Under the pieces are notes generated by a model. That model was not told where the DNA came from and ran no database searches. It worked only from the letters and a program-made list of their open reading frames with translations. The translations under genes were made by a program, and so were the position numbers. This document shows positions 1 to 7,459 of a DNA stretch of 64,000 bases, one piece after another. The DNA is from Christensenellaceae bacterium. Its GTDB lineage: Bacteria > Bacillota > Clostridia > Christensenellales > Christensenellaceae. Position 1 is the first letter of the stretch; each line of letters begins with the position of its first letter. Location: assembly GCA_022846035.1 (NCBI GenBank), contig AP025580.1:372001-436000 (forward strand), in the 5' to 3' direction.

Positions 1-7
1 ATTGGAA

Positions 8-40
8 TAAAAAAGGCGGCCGCACAAAGCGGCCGCCTTT
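8..40 (-). terminator. Intrinsic terminator of the feo operon
   Basis: A perfect 12-bp stem (12-23 with 29-40, GC-rich core GGCGGCCGC) closes a 5-nt loop. Read on the minus strand it is followed by a U-rich run (positions 8-13). It lies 12 bp past the stop of the DUF5996 gene and ends the leftward feo operon. Confidence 0.88.
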
Positions 41-51
41 CATCTGACCAT

Positions 52-960
52 TTAATCCCATGCCGGAACGGTGAGCGGCATAGTGAACCAATCGACGCAG
101 TTCCAGTTTTCATGCCTGGTAACAACGGAAAACGCATTTTCAAAGAATTCCCGTATGGCCGCCTGCGGATCGGGATAGGAAAGCGCATCCTTTAAAGACA
201 GGAAGTATTCCATTTTCACCGTGCTCCATACCGCTTTGTCCGGCTTAATGGGATAGCCCGAAAGGCCATCCTTGATAAACGGATACGGCATGATAAAAAA
301 CGAGGGATCGGCAAGAGTTGAGTCTCCGGCCCAGAAACCGGCCTCTAAAAACTGCTCGTCGAATCCGTTTGACTCGATCACGCCGCTTCCCGGAAACGGG
401 CTGGGTTTGCCTGAAAAAAGGACGGTGGAAACGTCGAACGTTCCCCAAAAGAATGAGGGCAGTAGCTTCTTACCACGAAAAGGCGAGGAAAAATCGAGCA
501 GTATATTATGCGCATACACATACATCCGGAAAAATTCACGGGCGGCGCAGCCGTCATAATCGCGCTTTGGCGTGTCGTTATAAAAGGGGATCTTGGTACC
601 CATTTCCTGCGGGGTTTCGTTGATCACGGTGTCGCACACAAGCGCGGCAAGCATTTTTTTAAAATCGTTGTAATATTCACTGACAGAGGTATTGTTACGG
701 AGCGAAAATCCGGAAGTATCGCCGGATACGGTCTGCGTAAAGACGGTGGACGTATCGAGGTTCAAATTAATGGCAAAGCTGCGCTCGCCGTTGGGGATCA
801 GCCCCGTAGTGAGGCCCTGCGGCGTGAAATGCAGGACGATATGCCCCCATTCGGGCTGCGCGGGACAACGCACAAGCTTTACCTTGCCCATCATCTGCGC
901 AATCATATGCAGGGTATACGCCGTATCCGTCCATTTGTCGTAAGTTAAAATCGATGTCAT
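52..960 (-). CDS. DUF5996 family protein
   Basis: A 302-residue protein of no known function that resembles the DUF5996 family. These are soluble proteins of about 300 residues rich in aromatic residues. Recognisable features are an N-terminal W-x-D-T-x-x-T-L-H stretch (residues 10-18), a central F-x-Y-F-like region and a C-terminal Trp-rich end. No signal peptide or membrane segment is visible. The ATG has a GGAGG box about 9 nt upstream. The gene is last in the feo operon, 25 bp after the Cys-rich FeoB partner and just before a strong terminator, so it is probably co-transcribed with iron uptake. Whether it takes part in iron metabolism is unknown. Family assignment is by general resemblance. 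Confidence 0.75.
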   Translation of the reverse strand: MTSILTYDKWTDTAYTLHMIAQMMGKVKLVRCPAQPEWGHIVLHFTPQGLTTGLIPNGERSFAINLNLDTSTVFTQTVSGDTSGFSLRNNTSVSEYYNDFKKMLAALVCDTVINETPQEMGTKIPFYNDTPKRDYDGCAAREFFRMYVYAHNILLDFSSPFRGKKLLPSFFWGTFDVSTVLFSGKPSPFPGSGVIESNGFDEQFLEAGFWAGDSTLADPSFFIMPYPFIKDGLSGYPIKPDKAVWSTVKMEYFLSLKDALSYPDPQAAIREFFENAFSVVTRHENWNCVDWFTMPLTVPAWD

Positions 961-985
961 AATAAAAGCCTCCTGAAATCAAATA

Positions 986-1180
986 TCATTCCGGAGGCTT
1001 GTCGAAAAGCGTCTTTTTACGAGCGGTTTGCTTCTTGTCCATCGGACATCCCGAGCATCCGCCGCTCCGGTTGCATTCACTGCAGCCTATGCACTCCCCT
1101 TTTTTTCGCTTTTTTACGATGTATACGATGGCGGCCACAACGGCCGCAGCGATAATGATCCCAATGATGATTTCCGCCAT
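986..1180 (-). CDS. FeoB-associated Cys-rich membrane protein
   Basis: A 64-residue protein with one N-terminal membrane helix (about residues 4-22, Ile/Ala/Val-rich), a basic KKRKK stop-transfer patch and a soluble tail with five cysteines (C30, C33, C36, C42, C45). This is the layout of the small FeoB-associated Cys-rich proteins that often follow feoB in Firmicutes. They may bind iron or an Fe-S centre, or cap the transporter; the exact role is not settled. It starts 18 bp after feoB with a GAGGAGG ribosome binding site. Name and context agree well. Confidence 0.88.
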   Translation of the reverse strand: MAEIIIGIIIAAAVVAAIVYIVKKRKKGECIGCSECNRSGGCSGCPMDKKQTARKKTLFDKPPE

Positions 1181-1198
1181 GACTATTTCCTCCTCAGT

Positions 1199-3190
1199 CT
1201 ATAGGAGAAGCGAGCCGATCTGGAAAATCACGAACGCCACCACCCATGCCGCGAGCGTCTGGTAAACGATGGTAAAGACCGCGTTCTTAGTACCCAGCTC
1301 GCGTTTTGTCGTCGCTACCGCCGCGATACACGGCATGTAGAGAAGCACAAAAGCGAGGAAAGAATAGGCCGCAAGCGGCGTAAAAAGCGACGTCAGCATT
1401 TGCTCGCCTCCGGTAAGCACTGACAAAGTACTTATAACCGTTTCCTTGGCGGTTAAACCGGTAATAAGCGCGGTGGACGCCTGCCAGCTCCCGAAACCGA
1501 GCGGCGCGAACACCGGAGCGATGAACCTGCCGATCGTCGCTAAAATACTGGTGGAATTATCTGTCACAAAATTGAACTGAATATCGAACGACTGCAAAAA
1601 CCAGATAATGATGCTGGCTAGGAAAATAATCGTAAACGCGCGTACCAAAAAGTCTTTTGCCTTGTCCCACATGTGCAGCAGCACGTTTTTGATGGAGGGC
1701 AGGCGATAGGCGGGGAGTTCCAAAACAAACGGAACCGGATTGCCACGGTACAATGTCTTTTTAAAAATCAATCCGGTCAGGATGGCGATCAGGATGCCGA
1801 GGATATAAAGAGACGTCATCACAAGTCCTTGGTATTGCGTGAAAAACGCCGCCGTAAACAGGGCGTAAATAGGCACCTTGGCCCCGCACGACATAAACGG
1901 CGTGATCAATATGGTAAGCTTCCTGTCCCGCTCGCTCGCCAATGTGCGCGCCGACATGATCGCCGGTACGCTGCAGCCAAAGCCGATGAGCATAGGTACG
2001 AACGAGCGTCCGGAAAGGCCGATCTTGCGAAGCGAGCTGTCCATCACAAACGCGACCCGCGCCATGTATCCCGAATCCTCTAAGATGGAGAGGAAAAAAA
2101 ACAATATGAGGATAATAGGAAGGAAAGAAAGGACGGTTCCCACGCCTGTAAACGCGCCGTCGATGATAAAGGAGCGCATCCATTCCGATACGTTTGCGCC
2201 CAAAAGCGCGTTGTTGGTCGCGTCCGTCACGAAAGCGATCCCATCTTCAAGCGCGCCCGATAAAAAACCGCCGAGCGGACCGAACGTCAAATAAAAAATA
2301 AATGCCATGATCCCGATGAAGATGGGAATGGCCCAGATTTTATGCGTAAGTACCCTGTCGATTTTTACAGAACGCTGCATTTCGCGCGTGGAACTTTTTT
2401 TGGAGACGACCTCGTCATATAACTTCTCGATAAACCGGTAGCGCATATCGGCAAGCGCAGCCTCGCGGTCCGTGCCTGTGCCTTCTTCCATCTGGTCGAT
2501 GATATGCTGCAGAATATCCTGGTCGGATGCGTCCAAATTGAGTGCGCGCTCCAAAGGCTCGTCGCCCTCGATCAGCTTGGACGCGGCAAAGCGCGCGGGG
2601 TATCCCGCCGCCGCCGCATGATCTTCGATCAGATGTTTGGCGGCGTGCAGCGCCTTATGCACCTCGCCCTCGCAAAAGTCCGTACGGCGGGGCAATTCTT
2701 TATTTTTGATGACACGGCGCAGTTCCTCAACCAGTTCCTCCACACCCTGGTTTTTGGAGGCGGAAATAGGAACGACGGGAACGCCGATCTCCTCAGCAAA
2801 TTTTTTAATGTCGATCACAATATCGTTCGCGCGCACCTCGTCCATCATATTAAGCGCGATGACCATCGGTTTATTAAGCTCCAAAAGCTGCAGCGTCAGG
2901 TATAAATTACGCTGCAGATTGGTGGCGTCGACGATATTTAAAATTGCATCCGGATTTTGCTGTATAATAAAATCCCGCGAAACGATTTCTTCGGGAGTAT
3001 AGGGAGAAAGCGAATAAATACCGGGCAGGTCCACCACAGACATGTCTTTTTCGCCCTTTATTTTACCTTCCTTGTGTTCCACGGTTACGCCTGGAAAATT
3101 GCCGACATGCTGATTTGAGCCCGTAAGCTGGTTAAAAAGGGTCGTTTTCCCGCAATTCTGGTTTCCTGCCAGTGCAACTAATGTGCTCAT
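1199..3190 (-). CDS. feoB: Ferrous iron transport protein B
   Basis: Inner-membrane Fe(II) transporter of 663 residues with a GTPase domain. Visible G motifs are the P-loop GNQNCGKT (9-16), DLPG (54-57) and NMMD (114-117), followed by a helical spacer and a C-terminal membrane region with Gate-type hydrophobic blocks. I start it at the ATG at 3190 rather than 16 codons upstream: it overlaps the feoA stop as ATGA, has a GGAGG box just upstream, and places the P-loop at the usual distance from the N-terminus. Length is slightly below the roughly 770 residues of the E. coli protein, as in many Firmicutes. It is translationally coupled to feoA and followed by the Cys-rich partner. Confidence 0.97.
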   Translation of the reverse strand: MSTLVALAGNQNCGKTTLFNQLTGSNQHVGNFPGVTVEHKEGKIKGEKDMSVVDLPGIYSLSPYTPEEIVSRDFIIQQNPDAILNIVDATNLQRNLYLTLQLLELNKPMVIALNMMDEVRANDIVIDIKKFAEEIGVPVVPISASKNQGVEELVEELRRVIKNKELPRRTDFCEGEVHKALHAAKHLIEDHAAAAGYPARFAASKLIEGDEPLERALNLDASDQDILQHIIDQMEEGTGTDREAALADMRYRFIEKLYDEVVSKKSSTREMQRSVKIDRVLTHKIWAIPIFIGIMAFIFYLTFGPLGGFLSGALEDGIAFVTDATNNALLGANVSEWMRSFIIDGAFTGVGTVLSFLPIILILFFFLSILEDSGYMARVAFVMDSSLRKIGLSGRSFVPMLIGFGCSVPAIMSARTLASERDRKLTILITPFMSCGAKVPIYALFTAAFFTQYQGLVMTSLYILGILIAILTGLIFKKTLYRGNPVPFVLELPAYRLPSIKNVLLHMWDKAKDFLVRAFTIIFLASIIIWFLQSFDIQFNFVTDNSTSILATIGRFIAPVFAPLGFGSWQASTALITGLTAKETVISTLSVLTGGEQMLTSLFTPLAAYSFLAFVLLYMPCIAAVATTKRELGTKNAVFTIVYQTLAAWVVAFVIFQIGSLLL

Positions 3191-3462
3191 GCGCGGCCTC
3201 CGAATCTGCGGGTAACAATATGGCGGGGGCGCCTGCAAAGCGCATCAAGCGAAATTTCGGCGGCGTCTTCTTTTCGAAGCGTCAGCTGGTATCCACGGAT
3301 ATGAATCTCGATCGGATCGCCGGACGGCGCCATCTTCTGTACCATAACGCGGGTGCCGGGCGTAAGGCCCATCTCAAGGAGCCTCCTGCGCAATGCGCCC
3401 TGTCCGCCTACTGCCTGAATAATACCGGATTCCCCGGGCTTTAGCTGATCCAATGTCTGCAT
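3187..3462 (-). CDS. feoA: Ferrous iron transport protein A
   Basis: A 91-residue cytoplasmic SH3-like protein of the FeoA family, which supports FeoB-mediated Fe(II) uptake. The typical core is present: L-x-x-L-x-P-G near the N-terminus, then RRRLLEMGLTPG (about 25-36) and a closing strand with RGYQLTLRKEDA. The C-terminal dozen residues are Arg-rich and unusual but not disruptive. Its TGA overlaps the feoB ATG by 4 bp. It is the first gene of the operon, downstream of a promoter with an operator-like palindrome. Confidence 0.93.
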   Translation of the reverse strand: MQTLDQLKPGESGIIQAVGGQGALRRRLLEMGLTPGTRVMVQKMAPSGDPIEIHIRGYQLTLRKEDAAEISLDALCRRPRHIVTRRFGGRA

Positions 3463-3531
3463 GCCGATTTGCTCAGTCCTTCCACGCGTATGCTTACAAA
3501 CATAAGCCTACTACCCCATTCTGATAAAATC

Positions 3532-3574
3532 TAAGTATAGTACTTATGGTAATGTATGCATCGGGTTTTGTCAA
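3532..3574 (-). promoter_or_regulatory. feo promoter with operator-like palindrome
   Basis: On the minus strand, a consensus -35 TTGACA (3569-3574) is separated by 17 bp from a -10 TACCAT (3546-3551). Immediately downstream, covering the expected transcription start, is the perfect palindrome TAAGTATAGTACTTA (3532-3546). This is where a metal-dependent repressor of the Fur or DtxR type would act on an iron uptake operon. Which family binds is inference. Confidence 0.65.
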
Positions 3575-3608
3575 TCGGGGCGGCGCATTGAAATCACATG
3601 AAAAACGA

Positions 3609-4397
3609 TCAGTCAAACACGACTCCGAACACAAATGTGGCAAGCAGAGCCAGCGATTCGCGCATATAAGAAGGCGGCGCGGTATAAATAAGCGTGCGCC
3701 ATGCCATGCCGTGTACATCGCTCATGCCTGCGGCGCGTGCCGTGATTTGCGCGCGCAGGATGTGATAATCGTTGGTCACGAAAACAGTGGTATAATTTCC
3801 CTCGCCAAACCGCTCGTCGAGAATCTTCTTGGAATTTGCAAAATTTTCACGCGTACTGGTCGATTTGTCTTCGATCAGGATGCGGCTTTCGTCAATGCCG
3901 TGGCCTATAAGGTACTCGCGCATGGCGTGACTTTCAGGTATTTCTTCCTGCGCTCCTTGCCCGCCGCAGACAAGTATCAGTGCGTCAGGATTATCCCGCG
4001 CGTACTCCATCGCCGTGTCCAGCCGCCGCGCTAAGGTGTCCGAGGGTTCCCTGCCCTTGAGGGCGGCGCCCAGTATCATCACTACATCCGCGTCCGCGGG
4101 CGGGGCCGTATGGGCGGCCTGCGCCATCATAATGCCGAACACCGTGAAGACCACGATCAAAAAAGCGTAACCGATTATAAAAATCCATTTGACGACCTTA
4201 CCAATACCTCTTGCAAACCACCGGCTTATTGCGGGAGCAAAAATACCATAAAGAAGCAGAGGCGTTCCCAAAAGACCCGGCAGTACGTTCCCAAGATTGA
4301 AGTTGTTGCGCATGAGCAGGAAAGCCGAATACGCAATCAGCAGGAGACCGCAAACAAGCAGTATAATTCGCAAAATTTTAGCAGGTTTTTTCTTCAT
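3609..4397 (-). CDS. YdcF-like membrane protein (DUF218)
   Basis: A 262-residue protein with three N-terminal hydrophobic helices followed by a DUF218/YdcF domain. Recognisable motifs are a hydrophobic strand ending D-V-V-M-I-L-G-A, then G-R-E-P-S-D-T-L-A-R-R, a CGGQG turn, the EESxST-like LIEDKSTSTREN, and TNDYH. Family members are envelope-associated proteins (SanA/ElyC/YdcF relatives) thought to act near cell wall or lipid-linked intermediates; no reaction is assigned. I start at ATG 4397 rather than TTG 4433 because a consensus promoter overlaps the latter. The mRNA may be leaderless (see the promoter entry). Divergently oriented from the aldo/keto reductase. Confidence 0.82.
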   Translation of the reverse strand: MKKKPAKILRIILLVCGLLLIAYSAFLLMRNNFNLGNVLPGLLGTPLLLYGIFAPAISRWFARGIGKVVKWIFIIGYAFLIVVFTVFGIMMAQAAHTAPPADADVVMILGAALKGREPSDTLARRLDTAMEYARDNPDALILVCGGQGAQEEIPESHAMREYLIGHGIDESRILIEDKSTSTRENFANSKKILDERFGEGNYTTVFVTNDYHILRAQITARAAGMSDVHGMAWRTLIYTAPPSYMRESLALLATFVFGVVFD

Positions 4398-4404
4398 ATC
4401 ACGT

Positions 4405-4433
4405 ATGATACCCGCAGCCTTGCCGTTTGTCAA
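4405..4433 (-). promoter_or_regulatory. Promoter abutting the ydcF-like start codon
   Basis: Minus strand TTGACA (4428-4433), 17-bp spacer, TATCAT (4405-4410). Only 7 nt separate the -10 element from the ATG at 4397, so transcription should begin at or next to the start codon. No Shine-Dalgarno sequence could then be transcribed, so a leaderless mRNA is predicted. Confidence 0.6.
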
Positions 4434-4497
4434 ACTGCAAACGCCTGCCCCCCGCGAGGCGGTTTATGGTAAAATAGATAAAAAGGAGGGCAGGTTT

Positions 4498-5355
4498 ATG
4501 GCGAAGCATATGGTTACGTTACCGGACGGGGAACGCATCCCCAGCCTCGGACAAGGCACATGGTATATGGGCGACGACGCCGGCAGGCAGCAAGAGGAAA
4601 TAGAAAGTCTACGGCTGGGCGTAAGCCTCGGCATGACGCTCATCGATACGGCCGAGATGTACGGCGAGGGCGCGTCCGAGCGGCTGGTCGGCAAGGCGGT
4701 CGCGGGGACTGACCGAAAAACGCTTTTTTTGGTATCTAAGGTATACCCCTGGAACGCCGGCCAAAAAAATATCTTTGAAAGCTGTGACAATAGCTTAAAG
4801 CGGCTGGGAACGGATTATCTCGACCTTTATCTGCTGCACTGGCCGGGAAGCATTCCTTTAAAGGAAACGGTCGCCTGCATGGAAGAATTAAAGCAAATGG
4901 GAAAAATACGCCATTGGGGCGTTTCCAATTTCGATACTGCGGATATGGAAAAGCTGTGGGCGGTTGAAAACGGAGATCGGTGCGCGGTCAACCAGGTGCT
5001 TTATCATCTAGGCTCGCGCGGGATCGAGTACGACCTGCTGCCGTGGCTGCGCGAACATGGCCTGCCGGCAATGGCCTATTGTCCGGTCGCGCAGGCGGGG
5101 TCGCTGCGCCGCCAGCTTCTTGAAGACGAAACCCTGCGGAAAATTGCGCTTGCGCATCATGCCAGCGTGATCCAGGTCATGCTGGCGTTTGTACTGCGAA
5201 GAAAGCAGGTCGTCGCCATACCAAAAGCCGCGCAAAGCGCGCATACGCGTGAAAATGCGCAGGCAGCGGACCTTGCCTTGAGCGAAGAGGAATGGGCGGC
5301 CATCGACCGCGCGTTTTCCGCGCCGACACGCAAAATGCCGCTTGACATTCAATAA
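4498..5355 (+). CDS. Aldo/keto reductase
   Basis: A 285-residue NAD(P)H-dependent oxidoreductase of the aldo/keto reductase superfamily. The catalytic tetrad is visible: Asp and Tyr in IDTAEMYGEG (about 53-62), Lys in LVSKVYPW and His in LLHWPGS. The C-terminal cofactor region carries the I-P-K-A motif. Substrate is unknown. The ATG at 4498 has an AAAGGAGGG ribosome binding site, and the MAKHMVTLPDGERIPSLGQG start aligns with the family. It is a single-gene unit ending at a strong bidirectional terminator. Confidence 0.92.
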   Translation: MAKHMVTLPDGERIPSLGQGTWYMGDDAGRQQEEIESLRLGVSLGMTLIDTAEMYGEGASERLVGKAVAGTDRKTLFLVSKVYPWNAGQKNIFESCDNSLKRLGTDYLDLYLLHWPGSIPLKETVACMEELKQMGKIRHWGVSNFDTADMEKLWAVENGDRCAVNQVLYHLGSRGIEYDLLPWLREHGLPAMAYCPVAQAGSLRRQLLEDETLRKIALAHHASVIQVMLAFVLRRKQVVAIPKAAQSAHTRENAQAADLALSEEEWAAIDRAFSAPTRKMPLDIQ

Positions 5356-5357
5356 AA

Positions 5358-5397
5358 CCAAAAACGGTATGCCCGATAAGGCATACCGTTTTTTTCT
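5358..5397. terminator. Bidirectional intrinsic terminator
   Basis: A perfect 13-bp stem (5361-5373 with 5380-5392) with a 6-nt loop, flanked by A-rich and T-rich runs. It serves both the aldo/keto reductase gene and the convergent fbp gene. Confidence 0.92.
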
Positions 5398-5403
5398 TGC
5401 ATT

Positions 5404-7311
5404 TTACATATGTTTTTCTTTGATCGTACCGTTGCGGTAAGCGTTTAAAAGCATGCTCAGATCGTCTATATCAGCCTGCAGCTCGCGGCCCACGTCCGTC
5501 TCGCCGACGGAAATGCGCGTTTGCGCCGTGTCGAATACCACGTAGGTGGAGAGGATGTCCTTGTTGTATTGAATGGCGTCTAAAAGTCCGGAGAAAGGCT
5601 CGTGGGAAACAAGACGTATGCCGTACGAGCTGTAAAACATCGTATATCCGGCGATACCCGTTTGCGTTTGGTAAGCGCGGCAAAAGCCGCCGTCAATAAC
5701 GATCATCTTGCCGCCGCCGCGCACAGGGAACTCGCCGTCTTTGTATCTCACAGGCACATGTCCGTTGACGATATGCGAATACTGGTCCGTAAGCCCGAAC
5801 TCCCGCAATATTTTCTCGCACATTTCCTGGCGTTCCACATGTTTGTAATAAGGATCTTTCTCTTCTTTCCACGCTTCCTTGTCGTCGATGAACATGCGCT
5901 CAAAGGTGGCGATTTTGCTGCGCCCAAAAAGTGGGGAACGCCTGCCGCACCACAAATACCATAGGAAATCCTGCCCATACTTGCGAATATCCGAACCTGC
6001 CTGGGCATAGTAACCCTGCCGCGCAAGCGAATCCGCGTAGTCCATCAATTCCCTGCCTTTGCGCTTGGTCTTGCCAAAGCATAGTTCGTAAAACTCGCCG
6101 TCCTCGGTCATGGGGATACAACCGTGAAAAAGCAAATTTCCGTTGCAAACCTGGTATAAGCTGCCTTGTGAATACAGGAATTTTACATGACGCTGCAGCT
6201 TTTCGCTTTGCGCGAACGAAGAAATAAGCTGCGTGACCACGTCCGCTTCCTCGTCGGTCAGTTCATAAGGACGCTTGGGATCGATCGTCGGGAAGTCGTG
6301 GTCGTTGAGCGCGTAGCGTTTGCCGTCCACAAGCACTGTCATATCGTCGAAATCGATTTTATCGAGCAGCAGGCGGTCTTCCATATGAAATTCCGGATGA
6401 CGCAGAACGACCTGTCCTTCCAGCTTGAACTGGATCACGGCGATCGCCTTATGCATATGGTCCAGAATATCCGTGTCGTCCGTATACGTTTCCTGCGCAA
6501 ACAACGCTAAGGGGCGCAGGTTGATACCGTAGGCGTTTTCCACAAAATCAATGTTGGAATATTTAGTGCTGATATTTAAAACGCACGCGATACACGCCGC
6601 GCTTCCGGCCGCCGCGCCCATCCATAAAATGTCGTGGTTGCCCCACTGTATATCCACGGCATGATGGTTCATCAGCTTATCAAGGATTACATCGGCGTGC
6701 GGCCCACGGTCGAATACGTCGCCCACGACATGCAATCGGTCGACGACCAACCGTTTGATCACGCCGGTAAGCGCGATGATGAACGCGTCCGCGCGGTCGA
6801 TGTCAAGAATGGTCTTGATGATATTTTCATAATAGTTTTGTTTGTTTTTGTCTCCGCTGTCCGTATGCAAAAGCTCGTCGATGATATACGAAAAATCCGG
6901 CGGGCACGCTTTCCTGACCTTGGAACGGGTATACTTGGAAGCGCACAGGCGGCATACATCGATCAGCCGGTACAGCGTGATACGGTACCATTCATACATA
7001 TCCTCTTCCTTTTGCTTGATTTCCTCAAGCTTGCGCTCCGGATAATAGATCAGTGTGCACAGCTCGGTACGCACGGCGGAAGATAAGCTTTTCTCAAACA
7101 AGATGTCCACCTTTTCGCGGATCACGCCCGAAGCATTGTTCAGAATATGCGTAAAGGCCTCGGCCTCGCCGTGAATATCGCTCACAAAATGCTCGGTTCC
7201 TTTGGGCAGGTTGAGAATCGCCCGCAAATTGATGATCTCCGTACAGGCGGACTGGATCGTCGGATATTGTTCCGAAAGAAGCTCCAAATATTTAATATCT
7301 GTTCGCGCCAT
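5404..7311 (-). CDS. fbp: Fructose-1,6-bisphosphatase, class III
   Basis: A 635-residue gluconeogenic enzyme that hydrolyses fructose 1,6-bisphosphate to fructose 6-phosphate in the cytoplasm. Class III FBPases are large Firmicute enzymes of about 640-670 residues with a calcineurin-type metallophosphatase core. Metal-binding motifs are seen: SDIHGEAEAF (about 44-53), VVGDVFDRGP (about 195-204) and WGNHD (about 223-227), with conserved NGHVPV towards the C-terminus. The ATG is preceded by an AGGAAAGGT-like box. It stands alone between a bidirectional terminator and the divergent metF-type gene. Confidence 0.96.
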   Translation of the reverse strand: MARTDIKYLELLSEQYPTIQSACTEIINLRAILNLPKGTEHFVSDIHGEAEAFTHILNNASGVIREKVDILFEKSLSSAVRTELCTLIYYPERKLEEIKQKEEDMYEWYRITLYRLIDVCRLCASKYTRSKVRKACPPDFSYIIDELLHTDSGDKNKQNYYENIIKTILDIDRADAFIIALTGVIKRLVVDRLHVVGDVFDRGPHADVILDKLMNHHAVDIQWGNHDILWMGAAAGSAACIACVLNISTKYSNIDFVENAYGINLRPLALFAQETYTDDTDILDHMHKAIAVIQFKLEGQVVLRHPEFHMEDRLLLDKIDFDDMTVLVDGKRYALNDHDFPTIDPKRPYELTDEEADVVTQLISSFAQSEKLQRHVKFLYSQGSLYQVCNGNLLFHGCIPMTEDGEFYELCFGKTKRKGRELMDYADSLARQGYYAQAGSDIRKYGQDFLWYLWCGRRSPLFGRSKIATFERMFIDDKEAWKEEKDPYYKHVERQEMCEKILREFGLTDQYSHIVNGHVPVRYKDGEFPVRGGGKMIVIDGGFCRAYQTQTGIAGYTMFYSSYGIRLVSHEPFSGLLDAIQYNKDILSTYVVFDTAQTRISVGETDVGRELQADIDDLSMLLNAYRNGTIKEKHM

Positions 7312-7428
7312 TTTTTTACCTTTCCTGAATAAAACAATAGATCGATGGGCTGACGGACTCCCTAAAAGTTAAGTTGTTTAGACAAGAATAGTTTAACGTA
7401 TTTTTGCAAAAAAAGAAACTCTTTATGG

Positions 7429-7434
7429 TATAAT
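7429..7434 (+). promoter_or_regulatory. -10 element of the homocysteine methyltransferase gene
   Basis: A perfect TATAAT at 7429-7434 with an A/T-rich upstream region; the best -35 (TTGCAA) is 19 bp away and so only fair. The element overlaps an upstream in-frame ATG at 7433, which therefore cannot be the start, and supports ATG 7460. Confidence 0.5.
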
Positions 7435-7459
7435 GGAAAAAAATTGTATGGGAGAAAGC

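Noticed and set aside
7312..7459. SAM or other riboswitch ahead of the methionine gene
   Set aside because: The predicted leader is only about 20 nt long, too short for a riboswitch.
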